This document shows positions 16,116 to 23,655 of a stretch of DNA of 64,000 nucleotides, one piece after another. Origin of the DNA: JACVRW01 sp963811055 (GTDB lineage Bacteria; Actinomycetota; Thermoleophilia; Solirubrobacterales; Thermoleophilaceae); assembly GCA_963811055.1 (NCBI GenBank), contig CAWEPQ010000019.1, positions 434,001-498,000 of the forward strand. Direction: 5' to 3'. Under the pieces are notes generated by a model that was not told the origin of the DNA, did not search any database, and saw only the letters and a list, made by a program, of their open reading frames with translations. A program made the position numbers and the translations under genes. How positions within the stretch are numbered: position 1 is the stretch's first letter; each line of letters starts with the position of its first letter.

Positions 16116-17668
16116 GTGCGCTTAGCGGAAGCACCCGGCTCGGCCGGGTGCGCCCCGACGATCTCCCGGACTGGCTCGATCCGCTCTACGAGGCGGAGGA
16201 GATGCGTGCCGTCGACGCGTGGGCCATCGAGGAGATGGGCACGCCCTCGCTGGACCTGATGGAGCGCGCGGGCGCAGGCCTTGCGCGCGCCGCCGCGGCC
16301 GCGGCGGGGGACGGCCCGGTCTGCGTGGTGGTGGGTAAGGGCAACAACGGCGGCGACGGCCTGGTGGCCGCGCGCCACCTGCGCGAGGACGGGCACGTGG
16401 TGGTGGTGCTCGCCGTGGCTCCGCTCGACGAGCTGCGCGGGGACACGGCCGCGAATCTCGAGCGCCTGCCGGGAGAGCCGCCGGAGCCGTTCGCTCCGGA
16501 GCGGCTGGCCGGCGCGGGAGTGGTGGTGGACGCGCTGCTCGGCACCGGCTTCGAGGGCGTTCCGCGCGACCCGGTGGCCGCGGCGATCGCCGTGATCAAC
16601 GAGCAGCCGGCACCGGTGGTGGCCTGCGACGTCCCGTCAGGGGTGGACGCCTCTACCGGGGAGGTGGCCGGCAGGGCCGTGGTGGCCGCGGTGACCGCGA
16701 CGTTCCACGGTTCCAAGCTGGGCCTGTACGTGGAGCCCGGGAAGAGCCACGCCGGCACGGTGGACGTGATCGAGATCGGGGTGCCCCGCGGAGCACCGGC
16801 GCCGCGGCGGGCGGGCGTGATCACCGAGCGGGTGCTCGACCTCTATCCGCACCGGCCGCGCAGCGGCTCGAAGTTCGACTCCGGCGTGGTGGTGGTGGCC
16901 GGGGGGTCGCTCGGGCTCACCGGCGCGCCCACGATGGCCGCTCGCTCAGCTCAGCGCGCGGGAGCCGGGTACGTGCAGGTGGCGGTGCCGGCGGCCGTGC
17001 AGCAGGTGGTCGAGCTGCGTCTGCTCGAGCAGATGACGAGGGGCCTGCCCGACGCCGACGGCGCCCACGGTCCAGGCGGGGTGGAGGAGCTTGTCGAGAT
17101 GGCGGAGCGCGCCGGGGCCGTGGTGCTCGGCCCGGGTCTCGGCCGGACCGACGGCGTCGTGGAGTTCGCGCAGAGGGTCGCGCGCGAGGTGGCGGCCCCC
17201 CTGCTGGTGGACGCCGACGGCCTGAACGCTCACGCCGGCCGCCTCGAGCTGTTCCGTCACCGCAACGCGCCCACGGTGCTCACGCCGCACGCGGCCGAGC
17301 TGGCCCGTCTGCTCGAGCTGGAGCCCGACGACGTGGAGAGGCAGCGGCTGGACAGCGTCCGGCGCGCCTCCGAGCTCAGCGGAGCGGTGGTGCTGCTCAA
17401 GGGCGACGACACGCTCGTGGCGCAGCCCGGCGGCCTGGTGGCGGTGAGCCCCGGCGGCAGCCCGGCGCTGGCCACGGCCGGCACCGGGGACGTGCTCTCG
17501 GGTCTCGTGGGCGCGCTCCTCGCCAAGGGACTTGGTCCCTTCGAGGCAGCTGCCATGGGCGCACTCGCGCACGGCCGGGCGGGTCGCGCCGCCGCCGAGC
17601 GGCTCGGTGCCGACCACGTGATGGCGGGCGACGTGATCGACTTCCTCCCAGCCGGGCTGACCCTGTGA
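16112..17668 (+). CDS. nnr: Bifunctional NAD(P)H-hydrate repair enzyme (epimerase plus ADP-dependent dehydratase)
   Basis: A 518-residue fusion that repairs damaged NAD(P)HX. The N-terminal YjeF_N epimerase domain (about residues 25-225) has GKGNNGGDGLVAARHL and the CDVPSGVDASTG block. The C-terminal ribokinase-like dehydratase domain (about 245-515) has LTPHAAELARLL, LLKGDDTLV and TAGTGDVLSGLVGALLAKG. Residues 5-17 (SGSTRLGRVRPDD) come from an in-frame hairpin repeat element at 16125-16159, so the N-terminus before EEMRAVDAWAIEEMG is foreign to the family. The GTG start overlaps the acpS stop, and the stop overlaps the alr start. Confidence 0.94.
   Translation: MSALSGSTRLGRVRPDDLPDWLDPLYEAEEMRAVDAWAIEEMGTPSLDLMERAGAGLARAAAAAAGDGPVCVVVGKGNNGGDGLVAARHLREDGHVVVVLAVAPLDELRGDTAANLERLPGEPPEPFAPERLAGAGVVVDALLGTGFEGVPRDPVAAAIAVINEQPAPVVACDVPSGVDASTGEVAGRAVVAAVTATFHGSKLGLYVEPGKSHAGTVDVIEIGVPRGAPAPRRAGVITERVLDLYPHRPRSGSKFDSGVVVVAGGSLGLTGAPTMAARSAQRAGAGYVQVAVPAAVQQVVELRLLEQMTRGLPDADGAHGPGGVEELVEMAERAGAVVLGPGLGRTDGVVEFAQRVAREVAAPLLVDADGLNAHAGRLELFRHRNAPTVLTPHAAELARLLELEPDDVERQRLDSVRRASELSGAVVLLKGDDTLVAQPGGLVAVSPGGSPALATAGTGDVLSGLVGALLAKGLGPFEAAAMGALAHGRAGRAAAERLGADHVMAGDVIDFLPAGLTL
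16125..16159 (+). repeat. Hairpin repeat element, copy 2 (in frame inside nnr)
   Basis: Thirty-five bases: GCGGAA, arm GCACCCGGC, loop TCG, arm GCCGGGTGC, then GCCCCGAC. The arms differ from the intergenic copies at one position on each side (G to C and C to G), so the stem still pairs perfectly. It lies 13 bases after the nnr start codon and is read as GSTRLGRVRPD. Similarity to the alr copy continues through the next four codons (ending in TCCCGGAC). Confidence 0.85.
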
Positions 17669-18792
17669 CCGCCCCCGAACGCGCGCTGGCCCGCATCGAC
17701 GGAGGTGCCATCGAGCGCAACTGCCGCAGGCTCCTCGAGCTGATTCGCGGAAGCACCCGGCTTAGCCGGGTGCGCCCCGATGGTGTCCCGGACGGCGCTG
17801 AGCTGTGCGCCGTGGTCAAGGCCGACGGCTACGGCCACGGGGCCGCCCCGGCGGCCAGGGCGGCGCTGAGAGGCGGCGCGTCGTGGCTGGCCGTGGCCAC
17901 CGCCGCCGAGGCGCGGCACCTCCGAGAGGAGGGGATCGACGGGCGGCTGCTCGTGATGGGCGCCCTCACGCGCGACGAGCTGCGCACCGCCGTGGAGTCC
18001 CACGCCGACGTGGTGGTCTGGACGCGCGAGGAGGCGGAGGCCGCCGCCGCGCTCGACGGGGCGCGCGTGCATGTCAAGCTCGACACCGGCATGGGACGGC
18101 TCGGCACGAAGGACGTGGACCTCGCGCGCTCGCTTCTGGGCTCCGGTGTGGCCGGCGTGATGACTCATTTCGCCACCGCCGACGAGCCCGGCGACGAGCT
18201 GTTCCCGGAGCAGCTCGAGCGCTTCACAGAGTTCGTGGACGCGGTGAGGAGCGAGGTGCCCGGCGCCGTGGTGCACGCGGCCAACAGCGCGGCCACCTTC
18301 CGCGATCCGGCCGCGCACTTCGACATGGTCCGCTGCGGGGTCGCGATCTACGGCATGGACCCCTTCCAGGGCGACCCGCGCGAGCATGGCCTCGAGCCGG
18401 CGCTGGCGCTCGAGTCCTGGGTGGCGGCGCTCCGGCGCTTCGAGCCCGGCGACGGCGCCGGCTACGGGCGCCGCTGGCGGGCCGCTGAGGCCACATGGGT
18501 GGCCACCGTGCCGATCGGCTACGGGGACGGCTGGCGGCGCGGCCTCTCGAACGACTGCGACGTGCTGATCGGCGGACGCCGGTATCCGGTGGTGGGCACC
18601 GTGAGCATGGACAACATCACCGTGGACGTGGGGGCCGATCCGGTGGTGGAGATCGGCGATCCGGTGGTGCTGATCGGCGGCCAGGGCGAGGAGCGGATCC
18701 TCGCCGAGGAGGTGGCGCGCAGGCTTGCCACGATCAACTACGAGGTCACCTGCGGCCTGTCGCCGCGTGTGCGCAGACTGCATTCGCCGTGA
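17665..18792 (+). CDS. alr: Alanine racemase with an in-frame repeat-encoded insertion
   Basis: A PLP enzyme making D-alanine for peptidoglycan, 375 residues. The PLP lysine lies in VVKADGYGHG as Lys52, against about residue 35-40 in most homologues. The PLP and substrate blocks MGRLGTKDV, ANSAATF and the tyrosine motif GAGYGRRW follow, then PIGYGDGW and VGTVSMDNITVD. Between the first helix (IERNCRRLLEL) and the lysine strand (GAELCAVVKAD) sits a 13-17 residue insert, RGSTRLSRVRPDGVPD, encoded by a hairpin repeat. The insert would lie at the surface before the first barrel strand, so activity may survive. Start and stop both overlap neighbouring genes (GTGA). Confidence 0.95.
   Translation: MTAPERALARIDGGAIERNCRRLLELIRGSTRLSRVRPDGVPDGAELCAVVKADGYGHGAAPAARAALRGGASWLAVATAAEARHLREEGIDGRLLVMGALTRDELRTAVESHADVVVWTREEAEAAAALDGARVHVKLDTGMGRLGTKDVDLARSLLGSGVAGVMTHFATADEPGDELFPEQLERFTEFVDAVRSEVPGAVVHAANSAATFRDPAAHFDMVRCGVAIYGMDPFQGDPREHGLEPALALESWVAALRRFEPGDGAGYGRRWRAAEATWVATVPIGYGDGWRRGLSNDCDVLIGGRRYPVVGTVSMDNITVDVGADPVVEIGDPVVLIGGQGEERILAEEVARRLATINYEVTCGLSPRVRRLHSP
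17747..17781 (+). repeat. Hairpin repeat element, copy 3 (in frame inside alr)
   Basis: Thirty-five bases with the arm pair of copy 2 (GCACCCGGC and GCCGGGTGC) but loop TTA instead of TCG. It is read in the same frame as in nnr, giving GSTRLSRVRPD. It lies about 82 bases into alr, just before the codons for the PLP-lysine strand. Confidence 0.85.
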
Positions 18793-20180
18793 CGGACCCG
18801 CTCGCGGAGACGCTCGGCCAGGAGCCCGCGTGGGTGGTGGGCGGGACCGTGCGCGACGAGCTGCTGGGCCGCCCCGTGAGTGACGTGGACGTGGCGGTGG
18901 CCGGCGACCCGGAGACCACCGCCCGCGCGCTGGCCCGGACGGTCGGCGGCCCCGTGTTCCGGCTGTCGGAGCGCTTCGGTGCCTGGCGCGCGCTCGACCG
19001 CGACGCGGGCCTGACCTACGACGTGTCCGCGCTCCAGGGCGAGACCATCGAGGCGGACCTCGCGCGGCGCGACTTCAGCGTGAACGCGATGGCGCGCCCC
19101 GTGGCGGGCGGCCCGGTGATCGACCCCGAGGGAGGCCGCGCCGATCTCGACGCCCGCGTGCTCAGGGTGCTCTCCCGCGAGTCCTATGAAGCGGACCCTC
19201 TGCGCGCGCTGCGGCTGCCGCGCCTGGCCGCCGAGCTGGGCTTCGCCCCGGATGCGCCCACCGAGCAGCTCACGCGCGACGCCGCGCCGCGCGTGGCGGA
19301 GGCTTCGGTGGAACGCGTGTTCGGCGAGCTCAAGCGCATGGTGTCTGCGCCCGGTGCCGTGGCCGGGATCGAGCTGGCGGACCGCCTCGGGCTGCTAGGC
19401 GTGGTGCTGCCGGAGCTCCACGACCTCCACGACGTGGAGCAGAGCGGCTACCACCATCTGGACGTGTACGGGCACACCGTCGAGGTTCTGGCACACCAGG
19501 TCGAGCTGGAGGGCAGGCTCGACGAGCTCTTCGGCGAGCTCGCCCCGGGCCTGCGGGCAGTGCTCGAGGAGCCACTTGCGGACGACCTCTCTCGCGGTCA
19601 GGCCATCCGCCTGGGAGCCCTGCTCCACGACGTGGGCAAGCCGGCCACCCGCGGCGTGCGCCCGGACGGGCGCGTGACCTTCATCGGGCACGACGAGCTC
19701 GGCGAGCGCATGGTGCGCGCGCTCTGCCGCCGCCTGCATACGAGCGACCGCCTGAGCCGCTTCCTCGAGGGACTCACGCGCACCCACCTCGTTCTCGGGT
19801 TCCTGGTGCACGAGCGGCCGCTCGACCGGGCCGCGGTGTACCGCTACCTCACCGCCACGAGCCCCGTGGAGGTGGAGGTCACGCTGCTGTCGTGCGCCGA
19901 TCGGCTGGCCACCCGCGGCCGCAAGGCCGACGAGGCGATCGCCGCCCATCTGGAGCTCGCCCGCGAGCTGATGGGCGCCGCGCTGGCGTGGCGAGCCGAC
20001 GGACCGCCCGTGCCGCCGCTGCGCGGGCACGAGCTGGCCCGCGAGCTGGGCATCGCCCCGGGGCCCGAGCTGGGACGCCTTCTGAGACGGCTGGAGGAGG
20101 CCGCATTCACGGGCGAGGCGAGCGATCGCGAGCAGGCGGTCGAGCTCGCCCGGTCCCTGGTGCAGAATCCCGACAGGTGA
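18789..20180 (+). CDS. cca: CCA tRNA nucleotidyltransferase / poly(A) polymerase family protein with HD domain
   Basis: A 463-residue class II nucleotidyltransferase. The head domain has WVVGGTVRDELLGRPVSDVDVAV (the G-S/T loop and the DxD metal pair), then the RRDFSVNAMA motif and an RVLRVLSRESYEADPLRALRLPRLA block typical of CCA-adding enzymes. A C-terminal HD domain follows with LLHDVGKPATR and a DRLATRG segment. It most likely adds or repairs the 3' CCA of tRNAs; A-adding or poly(A) polymerase activity cannot be excluded from sequence. The GTG at 18789 overlaps the alr stop, and the stop overlaps the corA start. Confidence 0.9.
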   Translation: MTDPLAETLGQEPAWVVGGTVRDELLGRPVSDVDVAVAGDPETTARALARTVGGPVFRLSERFGAWRALDRDAGLTYDVSALQGETIEADLARRDFSVNAMARPVAGGPVIDPEGGRADLDARVLRVLSRESYEADPLRALRLPRLAAELGFAPDAPTEQLTRDAAPRVAEASVERVFGELKRMVSAPGAVAGIELADRLGLLGVVLPELHDLHDVEQSGYHHLDVYGHTVEVLAHQVELEGRLDELFGELAPGLRAVLEEPLADDLSRGQAIRLGALLHDVGKPATRGVRPDGRVTFIGHDELGERMVRALCRRLHTSDRLSRFLEGLTRTHLVLGFLVHERPLDRAAVYRYLTATSPVEVEVTLLSCADRLATRGRKADEAIAAHLELARELMGAALAWRADGPPVPPLRGHELARELGIAPGPELGRLLRRLEEAAFTGEASDREQAVELARSLVQNPDR

Positions 20181-21148
20181 TCGTCGACTGCGCGATCTAT
20201 GAGGACGGTCGCCGCCGCGACGGGCAGGTGGATCTCCAGCACGCATACCGCGAGTGCAGGCGGGACGGCGCGTTCGCGTGGATCGGCCTGTACGAGCCGT
20301 CCGCGGAGGAGTTCGAATCGCTCAGCCAGGAGTTCGGCCTCCACCCGCTCGCCGTGGAGGATGCCATCCACGCGCACCAGCGCCCGAAGCTCGAGATGTT
20401 CGGCGAGATGGCGCTGCTGGTGCTGAAGACCGCCCGCTACGTGGATCCTCACGAGGTGGTCAAGCTGGGCGAGATCCTCGTGTTCGCCGGCGAGGACTTC
20501 GTGATCACGGTCCGGCACGGAGAGGCGAGCGAGCTGCACGATGTTCGAGAGCGGCTCGAGCGGAACCCGGACCAGTTGAAGTCGGGCCCCGGCGCTGTGG
20601 TGCACGCGATCGTCGACAAGGTGGTCGACGACTACCAGCCCGCGATCGACGGCCTCGAGGAGGACGTGGAGCAGGTGGAGACCGAGGTCTTCTCACCCGC
20701 CCGGCCGGACCGCACGGAGCGCATCTACAGGCTCAAGCGCGAGACGCTCGCGTTCTACCACGCCGCCGCGCCGCTGATCGCGCCCATCAACGCGCTGGCG
20801 CGCGGTCACTACGACGTCATCCCGGAAGAGGTGCGCACTTACTTCCGTGACGTGAACGATCACCTCCTGCGCGTGCACGAGCAGCTGGAGGGTCTGCGCG
20901 ACCTCCTCACGGCGGTGCTCCAGGCCAATCTGGCCCAGGTGACCGTGCGCCAGAACGAGGACGTGCGCAAGATCTCGGCAGCCGTCGCCATCCTGGCCGT
21001 GCCCACCGCGATCGCGGGCATCTACGGGATGAACTTCGAGCACATGCCGGAGCTTCGGTGGGAGTTCGGCTATCCGCTGGCGCTCGGGCTGATGCTGTTG
21101 ATCTGCGCGATGCTGTACCGCTACTTCCGCAAGGTCGGCTGGCTGTAG
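20177..21148 (+). CDS. corA: CorA-family magnesium/cobalt channel
   Basis: A 323-residue divalent-cation channel. A cytosolic alpha/beta domain (about residues 1-150) leads into the long stalk helix (about 180-255, LEEDVEQVETEVF onward) and two C-terminal membrane helices. The pore signature YGMNFEHMP sits between them at about residue 281, and the cytosolic end is basic (RYFRKVGWL). It forms homopentamers that admit magnesium. The GTG start overlaps the upstream stop (GTGA), making it the last gene of the glmS-acpS-nnr-alr-cca run. Why a magnesium channel is coupled to tRNA end repair is not clear from the sequence. Confidence 0.93.
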   Translation: MIVDCAIYEDGRRRDGQVDLQHAYRECRRDGAFAWIGLYEPSAEEFESLSQEFGLHPLAVEDAIHAHQRPKLEMFGEMALLVLKTARYVDPHEVVKLGEILVFAGEDFVITVRHGEASELHDVRERLERNPDQLKSGPGAVVHAIVDKVVDDYQPAIDGLEEDVEQVETEVFSPARPDRTERIYRLKRETLAFYHAAAPLIAPINALARGHYDVIPEEVRTYFRDVNDHLLRVHEQLEGLRDLLTAVLQANLAQVTVRQNEDVRKISAAVAILAVPTAIAGIYGMNFEHMPELRWEFGYPLALGLMLLICAMLYRYFRKVGWL

Positions 21149-21158
21149 GCTGCCGCTC

Positions 21159-21566
21159 GTGGACGACGACTGCATCTTCTGCAAGATCGTGGCGGGCGAC
21201 CTGCCCGCCGAGCGCGTGCAGGAGGACGAGCACACGATCGCCTTTATGGACCTGAATCCGTGGACCCGCGGCCACGCCCTCGTGATCCCGCGCCGGCACA
21301 CGAAGAACCTCTACGAGGTCCCGGACGACGACCTCAGACACACCGCCTCGGCCGCCAAGCTGCTGGGACTGCGCATGCGCGACCGCCTCGGCTGCGACGG
21401 GGTGAACCTCCTGAACGCGTGCGAGCCGGCGGCCTGGCAGACGGTCTTCCATTTCCATATTCACGTGATCCCGCGCTATGTGGACGATCCTCTGCGGCTG
21501 CCCACGCATCCCGCGCAGGCCACGCGCGAGGAGTTGGGAGCGGTGGCCGCCGAGCTGCGCGGCTGA
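21159..21566 (+). CDS. HIT-family nucleotide hydrolase
   Basis: A 135-residue histidine-triad protein. It starts DDCIFCKIVAGDLPAE with the CxxC zinc pair common in bacterial HIT proteins, has RGHALVIPRRH in the middle, and the catalytic triad in HFHIHVIPR near residue 107. Such enzymes hydrolyse nucleoside phosphoramidates or dinucleotides. The start is GTG at 21159, ten bases after the corA stop and with no Shine-Dalgarno. Assignment to the HinT, Fhit or GalT-like subgroup cannot be made safely. Confidence 0.93.
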   Translation: MDDDCIFCKIVAGDLPAERVQEDEHTIAFMDLNPWTRGHALVIPRRHTKNLYEVPDDDLRHTASAAKLLGLRMRDRLGCDGVNLLNACEPAAWQTVFHFHIHVIPRYVDDPLRLPTHPAQATREELGAVAAELRG

Positions 21567-21630
21567 GTTGCGCTGCCCGGCTTGGTAGCGTTCCCGCCGT
21601 TGGGCCGGCCCAGCCGGCAGGGATAAGCAG

Positions 21631-21657
21631 GTGCCTTGGTTCGGATTCGCCAAATAG
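21631..21657 (+). CDS. Possible upstream ORF in the cspA leader (8 codons)
   Basis: GTG followed by seven codons and TAG (MPWFGFAK), with AGGGA seven bases upstream of the GTG. It lies 43 bases before the cspA start. The good Shine-Dalgarno makes translation plausible, and aromatic residues may be informative, but length alone gives no coding support. Confidence 0.25.
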   Translation: MPWFGFAK

Positions 21658-21699
21658 CAGGACCGACACAGGCACACGCAGGAGCGGAAGGGGCAGTAG

Positions 21700-21903
21700 G
21701 TGCCTACCGGAACCGTCAAGTGGTTCAACGACGAGAAGGGCTACGGGTTCATCACGCCGGATGAAGGCGACCGTGACCTGTTCGTGCATTACTCGGGCAT
21801 CGACGGCGGCGGATTCAGGTCGCTCGCCGAGAACGCGAAGGTCGAGTATGAGGAAGAAAGCGGAGACAAAGGTCCCAAGGCGGTGAACGTTCGCCTCATC
21901 TGA
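21700..21903 (+). CDS. cspA: Cold-shock protein (CspA family)
   Basis: A 67-residue single cold-shock domain with RNA-binding motifs KGYGFI (RNP1) and DLFVHY (RNP2). It begins MPTGTVKWFNDEKG and ends KGPKAVNVRLI. It melts RNA secondary structure and may act as an antiterminator. The GTG at 21700 has AAGGGG upstream. A leader of more than 100 bases precedes it, with a GC-rich palindrome (TGGGCCGGCCCA) near 21600 and a short upstream ORF, so post-transcriptional control is plausible. It is followed after 14 bases by infA. Confidence 0.96.
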   Translation: MPTGTVKWFNDEKGYGFITPDEGDRDLFVHYSGIDGGGFRSLAENAKVEYEEESGDKGPKAVNVRLI

Positions 21904-21917
21904 GGTGGCCTCTATAC

Positions 21918-22136
21918 GTGCCCAAAGAAGAAAAGATTGAGATGGAGGGCGAGATCGTCGAGGCCCTCCCAAACACGATGTTCAAGGTCAAGCTGGACAA
22001 CGGACACGATGTCCTGGGTCACATCTCGGGGAAGATGCGACGTCACTACATCCGAATTCTGCCCGGCGACAGGGTCAAGATCGAGCTATCTCCGTACGAC
22101 CTCGATCGCGGCCGGATCACGTACAGGTACAAGTAG
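21918..22136 (+). CDS. infA: Translation initiation factor IF-1
   Basis: A 72-residue S1-fold factor of exact family length: KEEKIEMEGEIVEALPNTMFKVKLDNGHDVLGHISGKMR, then HYIRILPGDRVKIELSPYDLDRGRITYRYK. It binds the A site of the 30S subunit during initiation. The start is GTG at 21918 with GAGGTGG upstream. In most actinobacteria infA lies with rpmJ-rpsM-rpsK in the ribosomal protein cluster; here it follows cspA. Either the gene moved or this is a second copy; the window cannot tell. Confidence 0.95.
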   Translation: MPKEEKIEMEGEIVEALPNTMFKVKLDNGHDVLGHISGKMRRHYIRILPGDRVKIELSPYDLDRGRITYRYK

Positions 22137-22179
22137 GCGTGCGCAACTCGCGACAGCGACGGGTGTTCCAGGTCCGGTC

Positions 22180-22872
22180 ATGAAGCGGTTGCTATTCAGC
22201 CTGGCCCTTGCGGCCACCTTTGTCGTGCCGTCGGCCGCGTCCGCGCGCGTGGTCGAGCTGGGCGCGGGATCCACGCAGGCGGCCACCTCGAGCTGCCCGG
22301 GCAACCCGTGCCGGGCGGTCTACCAGGTCACCGGCTACCAGGGACGTTCGGGCAACCTCAAGAACCCGTTCCTGATCCGGCGGGACGGCTACCTCGTGGC
22401 TTTCACCGTCACGCTCCCGGAGCTCGCGCAGAACCAGATCGACTCGTTCAACGCCCGCTTCGGAGGGGCGCCGTCGGTGCGACTCGCCACGGTGCGGAAG
22501 GGCGATACCAAGAAGACGCGCCTCAACCACCGCCTGCTCCGCCAGTCGGACGTCTACGAGGTAGAGAAGTACCTCGGGTCGAGCCCGACCTTCGTCCTGA
22601 AGGAGCCGCTGCGGGTCAAGAAGGGCAACATCGTGGCCCTCACCGTCCCCACATGGGTGCCGGCGCTGGCCGCCGACCTCACCGGCAGCAACTGGTGGCG
22701 CTCGTCGCGCCTGAAGGACAAGTGCGGAAGCGACGACGCGCTGGCGCCGCCGTCCACGCAGGAGACGCTGCGGGAGATCATCCGCTACGGCTGCACCTAC
22801 AAGCGCGCCCGGCTGCTCTACACCGCGACGTACATTCCGGACCCGCGTACCACCACGCCCGCTGAGGAGTAA
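22180..22872 (+). CDS. Secreted protein of unknown function
   Basis: A 230-residue protein with a clear signal peptide (MKRLLFSLALAATFVVPSAASA, cleaved near residue 22). The mature part looks all-beta, has four or more cysteines (SCPGNPC, KDKCGS, YGCTY) and a conserved-looking RIRRDGYLVAFTVTLPEL-type segment in its middle. I do not recognise a named domain. No membrane anchor follows the signal, so it should be exported or periplasmic. It starts 43 bases after infA; the ATG is the first good start in a frame that is open upstream inside infA. Confidence 0.75.
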   Translation: MKRLLFSLALAATFVVPSAASARVVELGAGSTQAATSSCPGNPCRAVYQVTGYQGRSGNLKNPFLIRRDGYLVAFTVTLPELAQNQIDSFNARFGGAPSVRLATVRKGDTKKTRLNHRLLRQSDVYEVEKYLGSSPTFVLKEPLRVKKGNIVALTVPTWVPALAADLTGSNWWRSSRLKDKCGSDDALAPPSTQETLREIIRYGCTYKRARLLYTATYIPDPRTTTPAEE

Positions 22873-22912
22873 GACCGCACAGCAGGCCCTTTCCCCGGCC
22901 ACGCGGGCGCGC

Positions 22913-22918
22913 TAGCAT
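22913..22918 (+). promoter_or_regulatory. Putative -10 box (TAGCAT) of a leaderless transcript
   Basis: TAGCAT ends six bases before the GTG at 22925, which has no Shine-Dalgarno. The spacing equals that seen before the glsB-like gene. Confidence 0.35.
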
Positions 22919-22924
22919 CGGCTC

Positions 22925-23275
22925 GTGACCACCGAGGGGTGGATCTTCATGGTCGGGTTCCGGGTTTTCGACGTGGGCCTGCTCGTGGTGTGGCTGATCT
23001 GGTTCTTCCGCCTGCGGGATGACGGCGAGGATCCGCCGGGCGAGGACGGCGGCGGGGGCGAGGGCCCGCATCCCGGCCCCGACCGCGACGGCCCGGGCGG
23101 AGAGGGCATCAGGCTGCCGCTCGGCAGGTGGCCGCTGGGTCGCGGACGCGACCGCGAGCACGGGGGCCTGGAGGGACCGGGGCGCCGCCGCGGCGCCGAG
23201 CCGCCGGTTCCGAGGCCGCTCCCGTCGCGGGTGAGACGCCCGTCGTCACCCGTCCCTGCGCGTCACGGGGACTGA
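22925..23275 (+). CDS. Small single-pass membrane protein with a Gly/Pro/Arg-rich tail
   Basis: A 116-residue protein: one N-terminal membrane helix (about residues 6-28, GFRVFDVGLLVVWLIWFF), then an acidic Gly/Asp stretch followed by an Arg/Pro/Gly-rich low-complexity tail. No domain is recognisable. The tail is highly GC-biased, so its reading frame is weakly supported by composition alone; the helix and the TAGCAT/GTG arrangement argue that the gene is real. It lies just upstream of a STAS-domain gene on the same strand. Confidence 0.6.
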   Translation: MTTEGWIFMVGFRVFDVGLLVVWLIWFFRLRDDGEDPPGEDGGGGEGPHPGPDRDGPGGEGIRLPLGRWPLGRGRDREHGGLEGPGRRRGAEPPVPRPLPSRVRRPSSPVPARHGD

Positions 23276-23281
23276 TAGGTT
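23276..23281 (+). promoter_or_regulatory. Putative -10 box (TAGGTT) of a leaderless transcript
   Basis: TAGGTT ends seven bases before the ATG at 23289 of the STAS-domain gene. No Shine-Dalgarno is present between them. Confidence 0.35.
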
Positions 23282-23288
23282 CCCCCGG

Positions 23289-23651
23289 ATGGGTGGCGTG
23301 ATCGACTTTGGGCTAATCGACGAGCCCGTGGACGGCCTTACGCACGTCGTCTCTCCACACGGCGAGATCGACGCGCTCACGGCTCCACGCTTGGGCCGGC
23401 GGCTCCTGGACCTCGCCGAGGAAGGCAAGCGGATGCTGGTGGTCGACCTGTCGGCCGTCACGTTCATGGACTCAACGGGCATCAGCGTCCTGTTGAACGC
23501 CCTGCGCCACCAGAAGACGCGCGACGGCAACCTCGTGCTCGTCTGCCCCACGGAGCGGATCCTGCGGCCCTTCCAGATCACCGGCCTGGTTGGCCGGCTC
23601 GGCATCTTCAGCTCGCGCGACGAAGCCCTCGGCGGCGTCGCGACGCCGTAG
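23289..23651 (+). CDS. STAS-domain anti-sigma factor antagonist
   Basis: A 120-residue single STAS domain of the SpoIIAA/RsbV type. The strand HVVSPHGEIDALTAPRL is followed by the conserved loop VDLSAVTFMDSTGISVLLNA, where the serine after Asp is the usual phosphorylation site for an anti-sigma kinase. When unphosphorylated such proteins bind the kinase and free a sigma factor. No cognate RsbW-type kinase or sigma gene lies nearby, so the partner is elsewhere. The start is ATG at 23289, predicted leaderless. Confidence 0.9.
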   Translation: MGGVIDFGLIDEPVDGLTHVVSPHGEIDALTAPRLGRRLLDLAEEGKRMLVVDLSAVTFMDSTGISVLLNALRHQKTRDGNLVLVCPTERILRPFQITGLVGRLGIFSSRDEALGGVATP

Positions 23652-23655
23652 TCGA

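Noticed and set aside
21600..21622. The GGGCCGGCCCAGCCGGC stretch as a sixth copy of the hairpin repeat
   Set aside because: It shares only GCCGGC words; GCGGAAGC and CACCGAY flanks, arm length and loop are absent.
21640..21660. A T-arm-like GGTTCGGATTC as part of a tRNA
   Set aside because: No paired T-stem, no anticodon or acceptor stem around it; it codes for the short upstream ORF.
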